A DNA stretch of 64,000 nt from Astragalus membranaceus (GCA_039519185.1 CM076847.1:81629100-81693099); one strand, 5' to 3'; shown: positions 1 through 10,557, counted from the first letter of the stretch. Notes: a model not told the origin generated them from the sequence alone. Program-made: numbers and translations.

Positions 1-276
1 AAAACTTTTCTCGTAATAATGTCTATGACATGCGGACTAAATTAAAATGGTTGCGAAAAAAGCAATCGGACAAAATTGGGGTATAACAATACTCTTTTAT
101 CACAACTTATAATGTTTACAACTCTTTATCTTTACTTTGTGCTTAATTCTTTTCACTAAGCTTCTAATCACTTAAACTTCTTAGATTAATTCCAATTCCT
201 GTGGGAACGAACTTTACATATCATTATATTACTTGTTGCGATTGTGTATACTTGCACATCACCTTTTCGCACAACA
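1..276 (+). mobile_element. 3' part of an LTR (Athila/Tat-like gypsy), truncated by window edge
   Basis: The sequence runs into the motif TGTGGGAACGA, then TATACTTGCAC and a terminal CGCACAACA at 276. The same order of motifs ends the complete solo LTR at 55966-57457 (GTGGGAACGA, TATACTTGCAC, CGCGCAACA), so this is read as the last quarter of a related LTR. It lies within the probable intron or downstream part of the minus-strand gene that begins at 1668. No coding sequence is seen. The left boundary is outside the window. Confidence 0.5.
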
Positions 277-319
277 GAAATCTCATAGCACCACTAAAAT
301 TAAGTAATAAACTTCATAC

Positions 320-1668
320 CTCGGGTGGACATGCATCTTTAGTGAACTTGTTCAAAAGAACCCACTGATGGCTTCCTGTGAATGCCGACCGACCAATTAT
401 CGTGATTAACAGCAAAAAGCAGCACATGATGAGTAACATGGAAACAAAAAAGAGATAAAAATAGGTTAAAACAGAAAGTACCTACCCTTCACCTGTAAGA
501 ATGACTAAATTATCTACTGCCATTTTGTTAATCAAAGTACAAACTCTGTCCTCTTCTTGAATTCCTAGCTGAGAGAAAGGATATGTCAAGGGTTCGTAAT
601 AGCATTCTTCCCAGATTAATAACCTGACAAGAAAAAAAGACAAACCATATTCAATTACTAAATCAAAAACCATTTTGGATGCTGAGATTAGTTGATTGAA
701 AAGCAACAAAAATGCTTAGACATATTTAGTCAGAAAAATAAAAGATTGAGAAGAACAAAAAAAGGAAAGTCGAATTTTATATCAATTTCTATCTATAAGC
801 AGTGACACATCACAATTCACAAGTGTCTACCATTATAACGATGGATCAGCAAATAAATAAGGCCAATTGGAATAAAAAACGAGAAAGACAAAATCTGAAT
901 TAGGAGCAGATTCATTTACAGAATCACAGACAATCAATTCAATAGGTAGTGCGCCTGAAAAAACCATCAACAAATATACCTCTTGAATAAATAAATATAA
1001 GATTCTTGAAGACAAAACAGAAGCATCCAAAGCACAAATATCCAAAGTAAGAATGAAAATTTAGTACAGTACAAATACGAATACGAATACAAATCAAATA
1101 CAACTAAGCAGTGACCACTGACCAATCAAAGACACCACAACATGTAAATCATATCTTGTAACTAAATCAAAACCAGAAATAGAATCTAACATGAATATGA
1201 ATATCTCATATCTCACAAAACTAAAAAGCAAGGCTTGAGAGAAGATCCACAGCAACTTGAGTGTGTGTTCATCAAGAACACACTCTGGGCATACAAACAC
1301 AAGTGAATCAGATTAGGGTTTGCACAATAACAAAGGAAACGAAGTAAAACACAAGGTTGTGGTGTTTTACTTTCGTTTTGCGTTCATAATTCCATTACAG
1401 ACTGTTCAAGTACCTGGAAAAGTGAAACCCAGGTCAGATTTTGAGATTCACACCAAACAAAGAACAAGTGAGAGTTTGTGTGTGATCTACCTTCTTTTGG
1501 TGTTCGCGAGGCTATTCGTTCATCATTCAACCAGATTTCGGTACATGTAAAGACAGAAATCCAGCAACAAGCAAGTTCAGAATATAGGGTTTCAGAAATA
1601 ACGAAATTAATCACAAAATCAAAAGGGCTTTGTGTAATACCTGGTTGTTGATACTTTCGAAGTTCCAT
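320..1668 (-). CDS. Partial host gene of unknown function (first exon plus two internal exons visible)
   Basis: I do not recognise the protein. Three minus-strand exons can be proposed. A short first exon at 1641-1668 starts with ATG (MELRKYQQP) and ends at a GTATTA donor. An exon at 493-623 follows a CAG acceptor and contains LLIWEECYYEPLTYPFSQLG and later KMAVDNLVILTG. An exon at 320-375 reads SHQWVLLNKFTKDACPPE and ends at a GTATGA donor. The last two join in phase: 131 nt leaves one base, which the next exon completes. The join between 1641 and 623 is not resolved, and at least one further exon could lie there. The gene continues beyond the left edge, and an LTR sits in the next intron. 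The protein-like character and consistent phases argue for a real gene; its identity is open. Confidence 0.45.
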
Positions 1669-1814
1669 TGTTGAATTTCCAAGCTTCAGCTTCTGCAAAT
1701 CGAGCAAAATCTCAAACCCTAGCAGAGCTTGATAGTGAAACTGTGAGTGAAGCAAAAATGAAAGAAAGAGAGAGAAAGAATCGTGTTGTGTAAGTTTAGG
1801 GTTCTGTTTTTGTT

Positions 1815-1885
1815 AGGAGAGGGAGAGGGCAGCGTGAGGTAGGAGAGGGAGAGGGCAGCGTGAGGTAGGAGAGGGAGAGGGCGAC
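1815..1885. repeat. 26-bp purine-rich tandem repeat, about 2.7 copies
   Basis: Units of the form AGGAGAGGGAGAGGGCAGCG plus TGAGGT repeat head to tail just upstream of the first exon of the unknown minus-strand gene. It is a local minisatellite in the presumed 5' region. Confidence 0.85.
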
Positions 1886-1929
1886 TGAGAGGTATGCGTG
1901 AAATGAAGGTCCGTGGGATGAGGTTCCTT

Positions 1930-2155
1930 TAATTTAGGATGTGTTACTTTGCGACGACTTTTTAGATGTTTCCGACGAAAATCTCCATCGGAAATTTGCG
2001 ACGAAACACGTTTTCGTCGGAAACGTAAGCGGGAAATTAAGTGCCTTTTTTCCTGAACATTTGCGACGACTTTTTCGTCGGAAATCCGTCGGAAATTGCG
2101 AGGAATAAGAGTTCGTCGGAAAAAATGCCAGGAAAAAGCACTTATTCTTGTAGTG
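1930..2155 (-). mobile_element. CACTA (En/Spm) terminal fragment
   Basis: The right edge reads CTTATTCTTGTAGTG, the reverse complement of CACTACAAGAATAAG, a typical CACTA terminus. Inward lie repeated, inverted copies of a short CGTCGGAAA / TTTCCGACG motif between about 1945 and 2130, the expected subterminal repeat pattern. The matching left CACTAC end is not found, so the element is probably deleted. It abuts, and appears to have cut into, the MULE transposase that starts at 2156. Confidence 0.65.
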
Positions 2156-3652
2156 GATGTGCTTAAATATGAAGGGGGCAGTGAGACATCTGTGGTAGGT
2201 CAAGAAGTAGATAAATGGAGCTACTTTGAAGATGTTGGTCTTGTGAAGGATTTAGAATTTGAAAGTGGTAGTTATAGGCTATGGTGGAGAATTGGCCAAG
2301 ATGTGCTGTTTAGGAGGTTTTTCTGTGATGATGATGCATTAGAAATAGCTGAGCATGCATTGAAGTTGGGAGTTCATGCTCATATCTACATTGAGCACTT
2401 TGAACAAGCTGGCCATTCAACTGAAGCAACTGCAGCAACTGAAGCAAATGAGATAGACAGTAATGGGGAAGACAATGAGGATGAACTTAGGGATATTCAT
2501 ATGGATGACAGTGAGGAAGAGAGACAATTGGAAAAGATGATGGGTTTGGAGATGAAGAGGAAGCTCATACACCACCTAGAGCCCCATCACCATCAATGAA
2601 TGCCTCTGGTGGATAAAGAGTTGTCATAAATGGTACTCCCTATAAAGTAAAGTTACGGGCAAACAGAACACTAACTAAAAGAAGTGGTGCGAGTTCTAGT
2701 GCTCAAGTTGAGAATGTGGGTGAGCTAGACGATGATTACATGAGTGAGGAGTTGGACAGTAGTGGTCCAGATGAAGAAGAGAAGGAGAATGGTCCAAAAT
2801 ATGACAGGTTTAGGGTTGAAGAGCTTGACAAAAATTACAAGTTTAAGGTTGGTTTAGAATTTGGTAGTCTTAATGAGTTTAGGGAGGCAATTAGAGAGTG
2901 GTCAATATTAAATGGGAGAGAAATAGTTTTTGTAAAAAACTGCACAAAAAGGGTGAGGGTTGAATGTAAGGTCAAATGTGGATTTACAGCCCTTGTAAGT
3001 AAGGTGGGGGTACAAGCAAACTTTTAGAATGAAAACTTGGAGGGGGACCCACACATGTGTTAGGGTATTAAATAATTGCGACTCTAGGGCAAAGTGGGTT
3101 GCGAAATCAGTGACTAAAAGACTATAAACTACTGACAGTGTGAAGGTCAAAAAGATAATGGCTGATATTAGGTTAAATTACAATGCTGGGATTACATTTG
3201 GTAGAGCTTGGAGAGCAAAAAAAAATGGCACAAGAAATAGTTGAAGGTGATGCAACCAACCAATATTGTTTGTTATGGAGGTATGCAGCAGAGTTAAAGA
3301 GGGTAAATCCTAGAAACACTTGCAAGATCTTAGTGGTTAGACCAACACCAACACATGAGCCAACGTTTGGATCTTTTTACTTTTGCTTTGATGGGTGTAA
3401 GAAGGGGTTTCTAAAGGTTTGTAGACCATTCATTTGTGTTGATGGGTGTCACCTCAAGACCAAATATGGTGGACAACTTTTGGTGGCTGTTGGGAGAGAT
3501 CCAAATGATGAATATTTCCCACTAGCTTTTGGGGTTATTGAAACTAAAACAAATGAGTCTTGGAAATGGTTTCTAACCTTGTTGTTGGAGGACATTGGTC
3601 AAGATAGGAGATGGATCTTTATTTCAGACCAACAACAGATAATACAAGTTTA
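2156..3652 (+). pseudogene. MULE (MuDR-type) transposase, N-terminal and catalytic part, broken
   Basis: Three consecutive plus-strand ORF segments (to 2599, 2716-3027, 3183-3653) read in order as a Mutator-like transposase. First comes a PB1-like N-terminal region (VDKWSYFEDVGLVKDLEFES, DALEIAEHALKLG). An acidic linker follows. Next is the MuDR DNA-binding region (FGSLNEFREAIREWSILNGR with KVKCGF). The catalytic core contains FICVDGCHLKTKYGGQLLVA (first Asp) and RRWIFISDQQ (second Asp). Stops and frameshifts separate the parts, including a stop near 3124. After ISDQQQ the frame ends at 3653, and the expected continuation is on the opposite strand at 4031-4387. The 5' end is missing where the CACTA fragment joins. 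It is a dead element. Confidence 0.85.
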
Positions 3653-4030
3653 ATTTCTGTGGACATTGGATCTTTACTTTTGCTTTAATATGTTTATTTT
3701 ACAAGTTGTGTTTATAGCATTTCAGAAATTTGATTTGGTTAAAAACTAGGGTTTAGGGTTTGTAAGGATTTGGTCTGTTTGTAGCATATCAGTATATCAG
3801 TATTGTAAGGGTTTAGCGTTACTGATCTGTGTAAACTCTACTTGAATTATCAATGAAGTTTTTTAAGTTAACTCAATTCTATTTCATGTTTTGATTCATA
3901 TACAGAGATAGAGCAAGAATTGGTCTGTTTGTAGCATATCAGTATATCAGTATTTCATGTTTTGATTCATAAACGAGACAGAGCAAGAATTGAACATATA
4001 ATAAAAAACTTTGATTCATTAAAAACAAGT
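3653..4030. other. Spacer between the two inverted MULE halves, with internal duplication
   Basis: No gene is seen. A block reading GGTCTGTTTGTAGCATATCA occurs near 3772 and again near 3921. A second block, TTTCATGTTTTGATTCATA, followed by a GAGCAAGAATTG segment, occurs near 3880 and 3953. These overlapping direct duplications, about 145 and 73 bp apart, lie exactly where the transposase changes strand. Confidence 0.6.
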
Positions 4031-4387
4031 TCAACATGTTCCAAAACAATGAAATGGCAACACATAATCCTCATGCATTTTTTCTCTATATGATATGGCA
4101 GCACATGCACGTCTACAAGGTATACCAACTAACTGCCAAAAATTACAAGTGCATGTAAATTTCCCTAAGTCAACAATAAATGCTCTATCACCAAATGTGT
4201 GTATAACCCGAAACTTCAGTTCATTCATCTTTTCCTCCCATGCTTGGTAGTAAGTGGCCTTTGATGCCCCCATCATAAGGTCCCTGATGATAGTTCCCCC
4301 ACCAAACTTCTTCTTGCAGTTTGCAGACAAGTGCATCACACATAATCTATGCTCCAAACCCATCTCCTCAAACGTTTGTATCAACCC
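4031..4387 (-). pseudogene. MULE transposase C-terminal part (CxxH and SWIM zinc finger), inverted
   Basis: The minus-strand frame reads GLIQTFEEMGLEHRLCVMHL, which is the direct family continuation of the ISDQQ at 3640 on the plus strand. CVMH is the MULE CxxH motif. Later comes FIVDLGKFTCTCNFWQLVGI with PCRRAC, a SWIM zinc finger in which the usual final His is Arg. The segment between MNELK and FRVIHTFGD is shorter than in intact family members, so an internal deletion is likely and the region that would hold the catalytic Glu is missing. The frame follows the stop codon of the GRF exon at 4388-4390 without a shift. It is non-functional. Confidence 0.8.
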
Positions 4388-4925
4388 CTACACATAAAAA
4401 AGTGTTAAAGATCCACCTAGTATTCCTTGCATCCAACTCTCCTTCTTCCTCTCATCTAACAACTTGAGCTTCGGCCTTGCAATTATCTTTGACTCGCAAT
4501 CCTTGAAAATTTCACCACATTTGCATTGACAGATTGTTTGTTTTGCAGCTTCAGCTTCAAAAGGTTTATGAACTGACACAGCTTGAGCTTCATTTCTTTC
4601 TGAAGCTGAAACCATGTTCATTGTGTCAACATCTAGTTCATCGTCCCAGATAAACAAGTTGCAGCTTACTCGCTTCTGCACATAATCAAAATATCAGAGA
4701 GGAAAGAGAAGAATTATGTTACAAACCCTAAACCAAAATAGCAAAGGGAATATAAGAATTAAAATCAAACATCTAACATACCCCCCAGTTAATACACCTC
4801 CAGAAGCTTCTTCCAGGGTTTTCAGAAGTGTTGGCTATCCATAAACGCATAGCTACCCCACATCCACATACAAGGAGTAAGCCTTGCCTTGATGCAGCAT
4901 TCGAAGAGACATTGCTTCTTGCCAT
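4388..4925 (-). CDS. GRF-type zinc-finger protein, two exons, MULE-associated
   Basis: Exon 1 (4782-4925) starts MARSNVSSNAASRQG and contains CGCGVAMRLWIANTSENPGR followed by SFWRC, the GRF zinc-finger signature (C-x-C, T-x-x-NPGR-x-F-x-x-C). It ends at a GTATGT donor after INWG. Exon 2 (4388-4675) begins after GTGCAG with KRVSCNLFIWDDELD, which completes the domain in phase, and ends at TAG. The predicted product is about 143 residues. The rest of exon 2 is low in recognisable motifs. Small GRF proteins of this kind are common beside legume MULE transposases. This one lies between the inverted transposase tail and a MULE-like terminal repeat, so it may be element cargo. The role is unknown; GRF fingers generally bind single-stranded nucleic acid. 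There is no frame defect, but expression is unproven. Confidence 0.6.
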
Positions 4926-5061
4926 TGGAGAGATCGAACGACAACTAAACCCAACAAGAGAGAGGAACAGAGAAGAAGAGCGACGAAGAGGGAAGAAGAG
5001 GCGTGTTTCAGAGATGAAGAAGAAGAGGAAGAAGATGAGCGTGTGTGAGATGATGGTATAA

Positions 5062-5272
5062 GCCCTACTGCCACGTAATAAGCACATGTGTCATCCACGT
5101 CAGATTAGGGTTAACTCTGTTAACACAAACTAACAGTAGGGGCTTAACTAGGAACGGTATGTATTTACAAGGATTATTTTAATTTTTTTTATAGGGGCTT
5201 AAATGGATTCTGCTCATATTTGCAGGGGCTGAACATATATTTAAGCCTTGATTTTTTTTATCTCATCAAAAA
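5062..5272 (-). mobile_element. Legume MULE-type terminal repeat (probable right end of the 2.2-5.3 kb MULE)
   Basis: Read on the minus strand, the block starts AAGGCTTAAATATATGTTCA and alternates GCCCCT-containing phrases, ending near the GRF gene's 5' side. The style (AAGGCTTAAAT followed by repeated 'cccct' phrases) matches terminal inverted repeats of legume MULEs. No left partner survives, because the CACTA fragment replaced the left end. No genes lie inside. Confidence 0.45.
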
Positions 5273-5318
5273 ATAGAGTACTTCTTAAATTATCTTTGAT
5301 GTTATCTATGGTTAGGAC

Positions 5319-6640
5319 TGATAAGCTCGCAAGTACACGGTTATATCGCGTAATAAAAAGAGTATCAATCCCGCAAGGACTTATGTGATTACCATTTTCA
5401 GTTCCGATGGTGATTAGCTAAAAAGATTGATTTAGTAGAAGGAATTGATTGTTTGGTTTTAAAATCAGAATAAAAAGCGTCCTAAGATTGTGGTTTCATC
5501 ATATAATGAATTCGCAATCCCTCATCCATTCCCTATTTTATATAAGGTGTATTTTCTAATGACAAGGTATTCATTGGTAACTCAAGTTTCATTTCGGAAT
5601 TCAAGAGCGTGTCTTGAACCAATAATCAAACCTATTTTCATGGTTGATTATTGCCAAGACTCTTTAAGTACAAACCTTTTCTATCCCAAGAGTCCCAAAA
5701 CTATTTTCATGTTTTGTTTCCCTTGTTTAATCCCATAGTTCCAATACCAACCTTCACCTTTCAGTATTTCGTTTGATATTTGAGATAAAACTTTTTAAAT
5801 AATGGAATTAAATTAGAATATATACTTTAATAAAATAGAGTTTACACTTGAGATTGTTAAGAAGAAGAAGAAGAAGGAGGAGGAGGAGGAGGAGGAGGAG
5901 GAGGAGGAGGAGGAGGAGGAGGAAGAAGAAGCAGAAGTGTAAATGACAGAAATATAAATGACGAAATTACAAAGTTGTGGAATTGTAAATGACTGAATGT
6001 AAATGACGGAAAGTAAAGTGCAGAAAATAAAACTGCTGGAAAATAAAAAACAGAAAGTAAAGTTGCAAGAGTGTAAAGTGCAAGAATATAGAGAACAAAA
6101 GCTTAAAATGGGAAATGTAAATTGCATAAAATCTTAGAAGTAAACTTTGAGTAGTGTTTGCAATAGCATAATATGGTCCCAAGCACTCAGAAATTCGTGC
6201 TTTATATAGGAGGCTAAGAAAGGAGACAAATGAGTTAAGTCTCATTACAAGCAATGAAATAACAAAGTGTAACAGCTTTAGAATCTGATGCAGGGTGCAC
6301 TGGTCCTGCCAGATCACACACTGGTCGTGCCAAACACTGAATGTCACTTAATCTTCCATCGGGCAAAAGGTCACACACTGGTCGTGCTCATATGCGCACT
6401 GGTCGTGCCACCTACTGACAGTGTAGATTTCCAACTTTCTTGCTTCTTTTTGCTCCCTTTTTGTTTGGGACTTCTCTTATGCTTTTGGCATTCCAATTCC
6501 TTCTGTTTTGCTCAAAGCTTAATCTAAAAACAAAAACAAAAACAAACAATCAGTAGTAAAATAGCTCAAGACTAGAAGTAAATTGCTACATGATTCAATG
6601 AAAATTAACCCTAAAAATACACTTAATTTGAGACTTATCA
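5319..6640 (-). mobile_element. Solo LTR-like block (Athila/Tat-like), about 1.3 kb
   Basis: The block starts TGATAAGC and ends CTTATCA. On the minus strand it begins TGATAAGTCTC and ends with the phrase GTGTACTTGCGAGCTTATCA. This resembles the TGATAACTC start and TATACTTGCAC end region of the solo LTR at 55966-57457. No gag or pol sequence is present. Five-base flanks (AGGAC and AGTAT) do not match, so the exact ends or a simple insertion history are uncertain. A (GAA)n(GGA)n microsatellite lies inside. Confidence 0.5.
5861..5931. repeat. (GAA)n/(GGA)n microsatellite
   Basis: About 70 bp of GAA followed by GGA triplets. It produces an artefactual poly-Ser reading on the opposite strand. Confidence 0.95.
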
Positions 6641-6799
6641 AGTATCCGGGTTCGATCCCCGACGATGGAACAAATTGGAGTCAGGCTTTACTTACCTCCT
6701 GATCGAATTCCGGATTATTTAGGGCCCTTTTCCCCTGGATACCGGAGGGGGTCAAAGACCCCAAGACAATTTTTTTTATCTTTGATGTTATTTATGGTT

Positions 6800-7193
6800 G
6801 ATGCATTGGAAGTTATTTATTTGTAAAAAAATGATATATTGGAAAATAAAATATTAAATAGCTTTTGGAGTATTTTGAGAACGATGTCGCTAAATAGGAG
6901 AGTTCAAATTCTTTCAAGCACTTGTTGTGTCAAGTAGAAGAGAAAGTGACAAATACAAAAAATAATATTTATTGCATTAATTATTTTATTGTATGTGTCA
7001 CTCTCCCCTTCTTGACACAACAAGTACTTGAGAGGATCTAAATTCTAAATTTCGTCAAAAAAAGGATCTAAGCTCTAAATAGGATGGAATTAAGTAAATG
7101 GATTTAACTTATATACACCGTCACAGTCTAAATGTTTTAAACCATCGACTACTTAGAAGTTGATATGTCGTTAAAAAACATTGAGTTTACTGA
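6800..7193. repeat. Intergenic stretch with a fold-back MITE-like inverted repeat (arms 6914-6950 / 6994-7031)
   Basis: The left arm, CAAGCACTTGTTGTGTCAAG and onward, pairs with the right arm, CTTGACACAACAAGTACTTG, with few mismatches, leaving a 43-bp AT-rich loop. Weaker pairing continues outward (AAATTC/GAATTT). This is the structure of a small fold-back element. No coding sequence is seen in the rest of the interval. Confidence 0.6.
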
Positions 7194-8043
7194 GGCTAAA
7201 TAGTACTTTTGATCATTTATCTTTAACCAAAGTTTCATTTTGGTCCCATTTTGGTCCCTCATATTCCATTTCTGTATCACTTTGGTCCCCTTTAGTATTT
7301 TTCGTCCATTATTTTTAACGGACGTGACTTTGGTCCCCATCGCAAATCTGGAAAATCTTCGATCTCATCTTCCTTTTCTTTGTGCAGAAACCCCAACCTC
7401 TAATTTCATGAAACCCCAATTTTCAAGATGTGCGGAAAACAAACGCACACTTATATGGAAAAAGGGTTCCATTTCTATCTTATGGAACATATTACTTCAG
7501 TTTGCTTATTATGGAATTCTCACTCTACTAATTAATGTCAATGGTTTTATGTTCTAAACATGTGAATGTCACAATCTCAAGTATTGGAAAATTACATCGA
7601 TTAAGAACTAAAGGGATGCATAATAGCTATGTGAATGTATTTAGGAAGAAAAAATCTGAATTTGATTTAATTTGCAGTTTATCAAATAGAGGTGAAGTAT
7701 ATGAAGATGACGGTTTTTGATTTAGAGTTCAAATGGGGTGAGAAGATGAAGATGGTGTTTTTGTGTTTTTGTCAATTTGGTCTCATGTGTTTTCTTTTAA
7801 TTTCAGTTTATTCCCCTATTTGCCACATCATTTAATGAATTCTAAGTCAGCCCAACACTTAAGATTTCACGCCAACAATTAACTGCCAGCGTGGCGTCCG
7901 TTAAAAATAATAGGCGGAAAACACTAAAAAGGACCAAAATAACACAGATATGGAAGATGGGGGACCAAAACGGGACAAAGAAAAGATAAAGGACTAAAAT
8001 AAAATTTTGGTCAAATATAAAACATCAAAAGTGCTATTTAATT
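7194..8043. mobile_element. Non-autonomous MULE with 9-bp TSD
   Basis: The ends begin GGCTAAATAGTACTTTTGAT and the reverse complement AATTAAATAGCACTTTTGAT. The long imperfect terminal inverted repeats are rich in 'TTTGGTCC' phrases. They are flanked by GTTTACTGA (7185-7193) and GTTTACTAA (8044-8052), a 9-bp duplication with one difference. The 0.5-kb interior holds no recognisable transposase. The terminal phrases GCCAGCGTGGC and TTAACGG are shared with the element at 28643-29851, so both belong to one family. Confidence 0.8.
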
Positions 8044-8080
8044 GTTTACTAATGATCACCATATATGTCACTTATATCTT

Positions 8081-8575
8081 TCTTTTTTGACAAGGGAAAA
8101 CTTATATCTTTTCATTCATAATCAAAGTGTTAATACAAATCGGACAACAATCATAAACTTGGGAGCTAGCAAAATTCCTTGATGCTCTAGCTAATGTATG
8201 AGCAACAATGTTGACTTGCCTCCGGATGAAACTAACCGAATAGTTTTGTGTCGAAGATAGTAAAGTCTTACAAGTTTTCAAAGTAGAGCCAAACTCGGTA
8301 ACCGAATTGCACACTCCTTTGATGTCATCGACCACTGCTTTACAATCCAGCTCAATGGTAACTCTTTGGACTGCTAATAATAATCCCAATGCCTCTGCTT
8401 CTTGTGGTTGTGGTAATCCATAGAACCATGCGAACTTCGCTTTGACAAACAAACCGCCACTGTCTCTTATACACAGACCAACACCAAACCTATTGTCCTC
8501 AAATAACGCCACGTCGACATTACACTTCACCTCACCCACTGCCGGCCGAACCCAACCAGCTGCTGCGAGTTTAAA
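8081..8575 (-). pseudogene. LINE 3' fragment encoding an RNase H-like (RVT_3) domain
   Basis: The minus-strand frame 8102-8539 reads KCNVDVALFEDNRFGVGLCI, then PQEAEALGLLLAVQ, ELDCKAVVDDIKG and FIRRQVNIVAHTLARASRNF. This is the plant RVT_3 RNase H-like fold, with acidic positions in VDVA, AEAL and ELDC and the typical R-x-x-N-x-V-A-H-x-L-A-R tail. A short A-run follows downstream on the minus strand at 8082-8087. Upstream reverse transcriptase is absent, so this is a 5'-truncated LINE insertion. It has no ATG of its own and is not expected to be functional. Confidence 0.75.
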
Positions 8576-8589
8576 AAATTTATATCGAC

Positions 8590-9043
8590 AACGAGTAGCA
8601 TTTAAACTGTAAGTAAAATTTGCTCTTATCTTGGACCAAAATTTTTGGAACTTTTCTACTTAGAATCGTTATGAGAGTAAAAGAAATGATGATATAACAC
8701 TATTTTTTTTAGTCCACCAAAAAATTAACACTATCAATATCGATACTAATCGATAGTAGTTGTCAAAAAATACTAATCAATACTAATATATCAATAATTC
8801 AATACTAATCAATGAATCAATATTAATACTAATATAATTAATACTAATATAATAGCGAATTGTCCAAAATAGACTACTTGGGGCTTGCCACGTGTCCAAA
8901 TATTGGGACAAAAAAGTAAATTACTCACTAAAATTACTTCTTAATCAATCGAAAAATGTTCATTTTACTGTACATAATTTCAAATTTTATGTTTATTCAT
9001 AATTCAAATTGACGTTCCAAATTTCAATACCACCTTTCATGTG
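8590..9043. other. AT-rich intergenic DNA with ATACTAAT-type simple repeats
   Basis: Between about 8720 and 8860 the sequence is a degenerate series of ATACTAATCAAT-like words. No coding, RNA or terminal-repeat signal was found. Confidence 0.6.
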
Positions 9044-9403
9044 TAGGGATGGGAATAGGCAAGATCGCCTAACAAGAACCTATGGCCCAGACCGACCTAT
9101 TTAAGTAGAATATAAATAATATTTCATTACTACTATGATTACTATATTAAATTTTGTACTTTGTGTTAAATCACAAATTTGTTATTATATTCTGTTAATT
9201 TAAACATATTGACCCATCAATTTCTGACATATTTAAAGTTATTATTATAAAATAGAATTTAAATTGAACGTCATATAAAAAGGCCATGCCAACCCTAAAA
9301 AATGGGCCTTCGGGCACATGCCACACTTAGGCCTAACACTTTCAATTAAAGTCAGGCCCAAGCCTTCCAAAGCCCAGCTCGGCCGAGACTATTCCCACCC
9401 CTA
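9044..9403. mobile_element. hAT-like MITE
   Basis: The ends are TAGGGATGGGAATAG and the reverse complement TAGGGGTGGGAATAG (14/15 match), typical of hAT-type terminal repeats. Subterminal GGCC-rich words (AGGCCTAACAC, GCCTAACAAG) recur inward. The 8-bp flanks do not match well, so the TSD has decayed or the ends are slightly off. Confidence 0.6.
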
Positions 9404-10439
9404 ATACTATGGAAAGAAAAAATGACACCTTTCATTAGAAGCAACACTTCTCACCAAAGGTCAATTTTTTAATGGAAACAAACGTGATGCTAAAATAACA
9501 GGGTTGGTTATTGTCTGATGCACTAGGGGTGGGTGTGGGTTGGGTTGGGTGGGTTTTGACGAGTTTAAAGATCCAACCCAATCAAATACTCATGGAATAA
9601 GTTTGGCAAATTTAGACCTAAATTTTCATGTGGTCCGAAAAACCAACCCAATACGATATCAAACGGGTTGGGAGTTCATTACTAAAATATCATTTTGTAG
9701 AAAAAGAATAAAAAAATATAAGAAAAACAACCCAACATCAAACTGACTACTTTAACATCAACATAACGAGTATAGAATTCGAACCAAAGGTTAGTATTTT
9801 TTTTTATTGAATTATCATTCAAGGTCAATGACTCGATGTAATGAGCAGCAACACAGATATAATTCAAGTTTTAGATTGAAGTTTAAGTTGTTAGTGAAAT
9901 CCGGGACAGATGCATTCACATCAAATTGGGGGCATGTTCTCTCACTTAAAAATTATTTTGGTTAGAAATATATATAACAAATTTATTTTGCCCCCATAAA
10001 AAAATAAGGGTTGATCCCATAAGATAGTTTTTAGCCACGTAATTTGTAGAAATTTAGATATTTTAACTTTTTTTAATGAAATGATGTATTTTGTAACAAT
10101 TTACAATATTTTTTCGAGACAAAATTTTTTAAATAATGAGTGAAATCATTTAACAATTCAAAGATAATAAAGACTTCAATATTACCTTCTTTTCTATAAG
10201 GAATTGCATGATATCTTGTAATAGTTATTAACTTTGGCCAAACATATATAAGATAACATAAAGATATTTTATGGGTCGTGTTGCCTTTAGTGGGTCCAGG
10301 ATCTTCAAACCCACCCAACCCATATAGTATGAGTTAGTTTATGGGTCTTTTTTTTATACCCCACCACATCACAATATACCGCCATAAAATATGAAAATCC
10401 CAAAATACTCCCCATAATTTTGACTCAATCGAATTTACC

Positions 10440-10557
10440 TTATAAATAGGTAAATCCGCTTTGAGATTAATCAAAAGCGGATTTACCTAGATCCGATTAA
10501 ACATAAAAAATCGCCTCGGATATACCGATAGAAGGGTAAATCCGCTTTTAAATTTAA
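10440..10557. repeat. Left subterminal repeats of the OTU-MULE
   Basis: AATAGGTAAATCCGCTTTGA and AAAAGCGGATTTACCTAGAT lie in inverted orientation, followed by further TAAATCCGC words. They continue on the other side of the nested MULE at 11618-11760 and are mirrored at 14828-15110. Confidence 0.75.

Larger units (their letters stand above)
5291..6799 (+). mobile_element. tRNA-derived SINE fragment interrupted by an LTR, flanked by a 23-bp direct repeat
   Basis: A 23-bp sequence, TATCTTTGATGTTAT(C/T)TATGGTT, occurs at 5291-5313 and 6777-6799 with one mismatch, as expected for a SINE target-site duplication. Between the copies, apart from the LTR at 5319-6640, is a 136-bp segment with the pol III box B sequence GGTTCGATCCC at 6649-6659 and a T-rich 3' tail at about 6770-6777. 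A related block lies at 62397-62535. Only about 5 bp of SINE precede the LTR, so the head is lost. Confidence 0.5.

Noticed and set aside
1920..2160. A complete small CACTA MITE between the two GGATGTG words
   Set aside because: The left end does not read CACTAC, so the GGATGTG match on both sides is probably chance or secondary; only the right terminus is supported.
5813..6127. ORF with a poly-Ser run
   Set aside because: It arises from the (GGA)n microsatellite inside an LTR.
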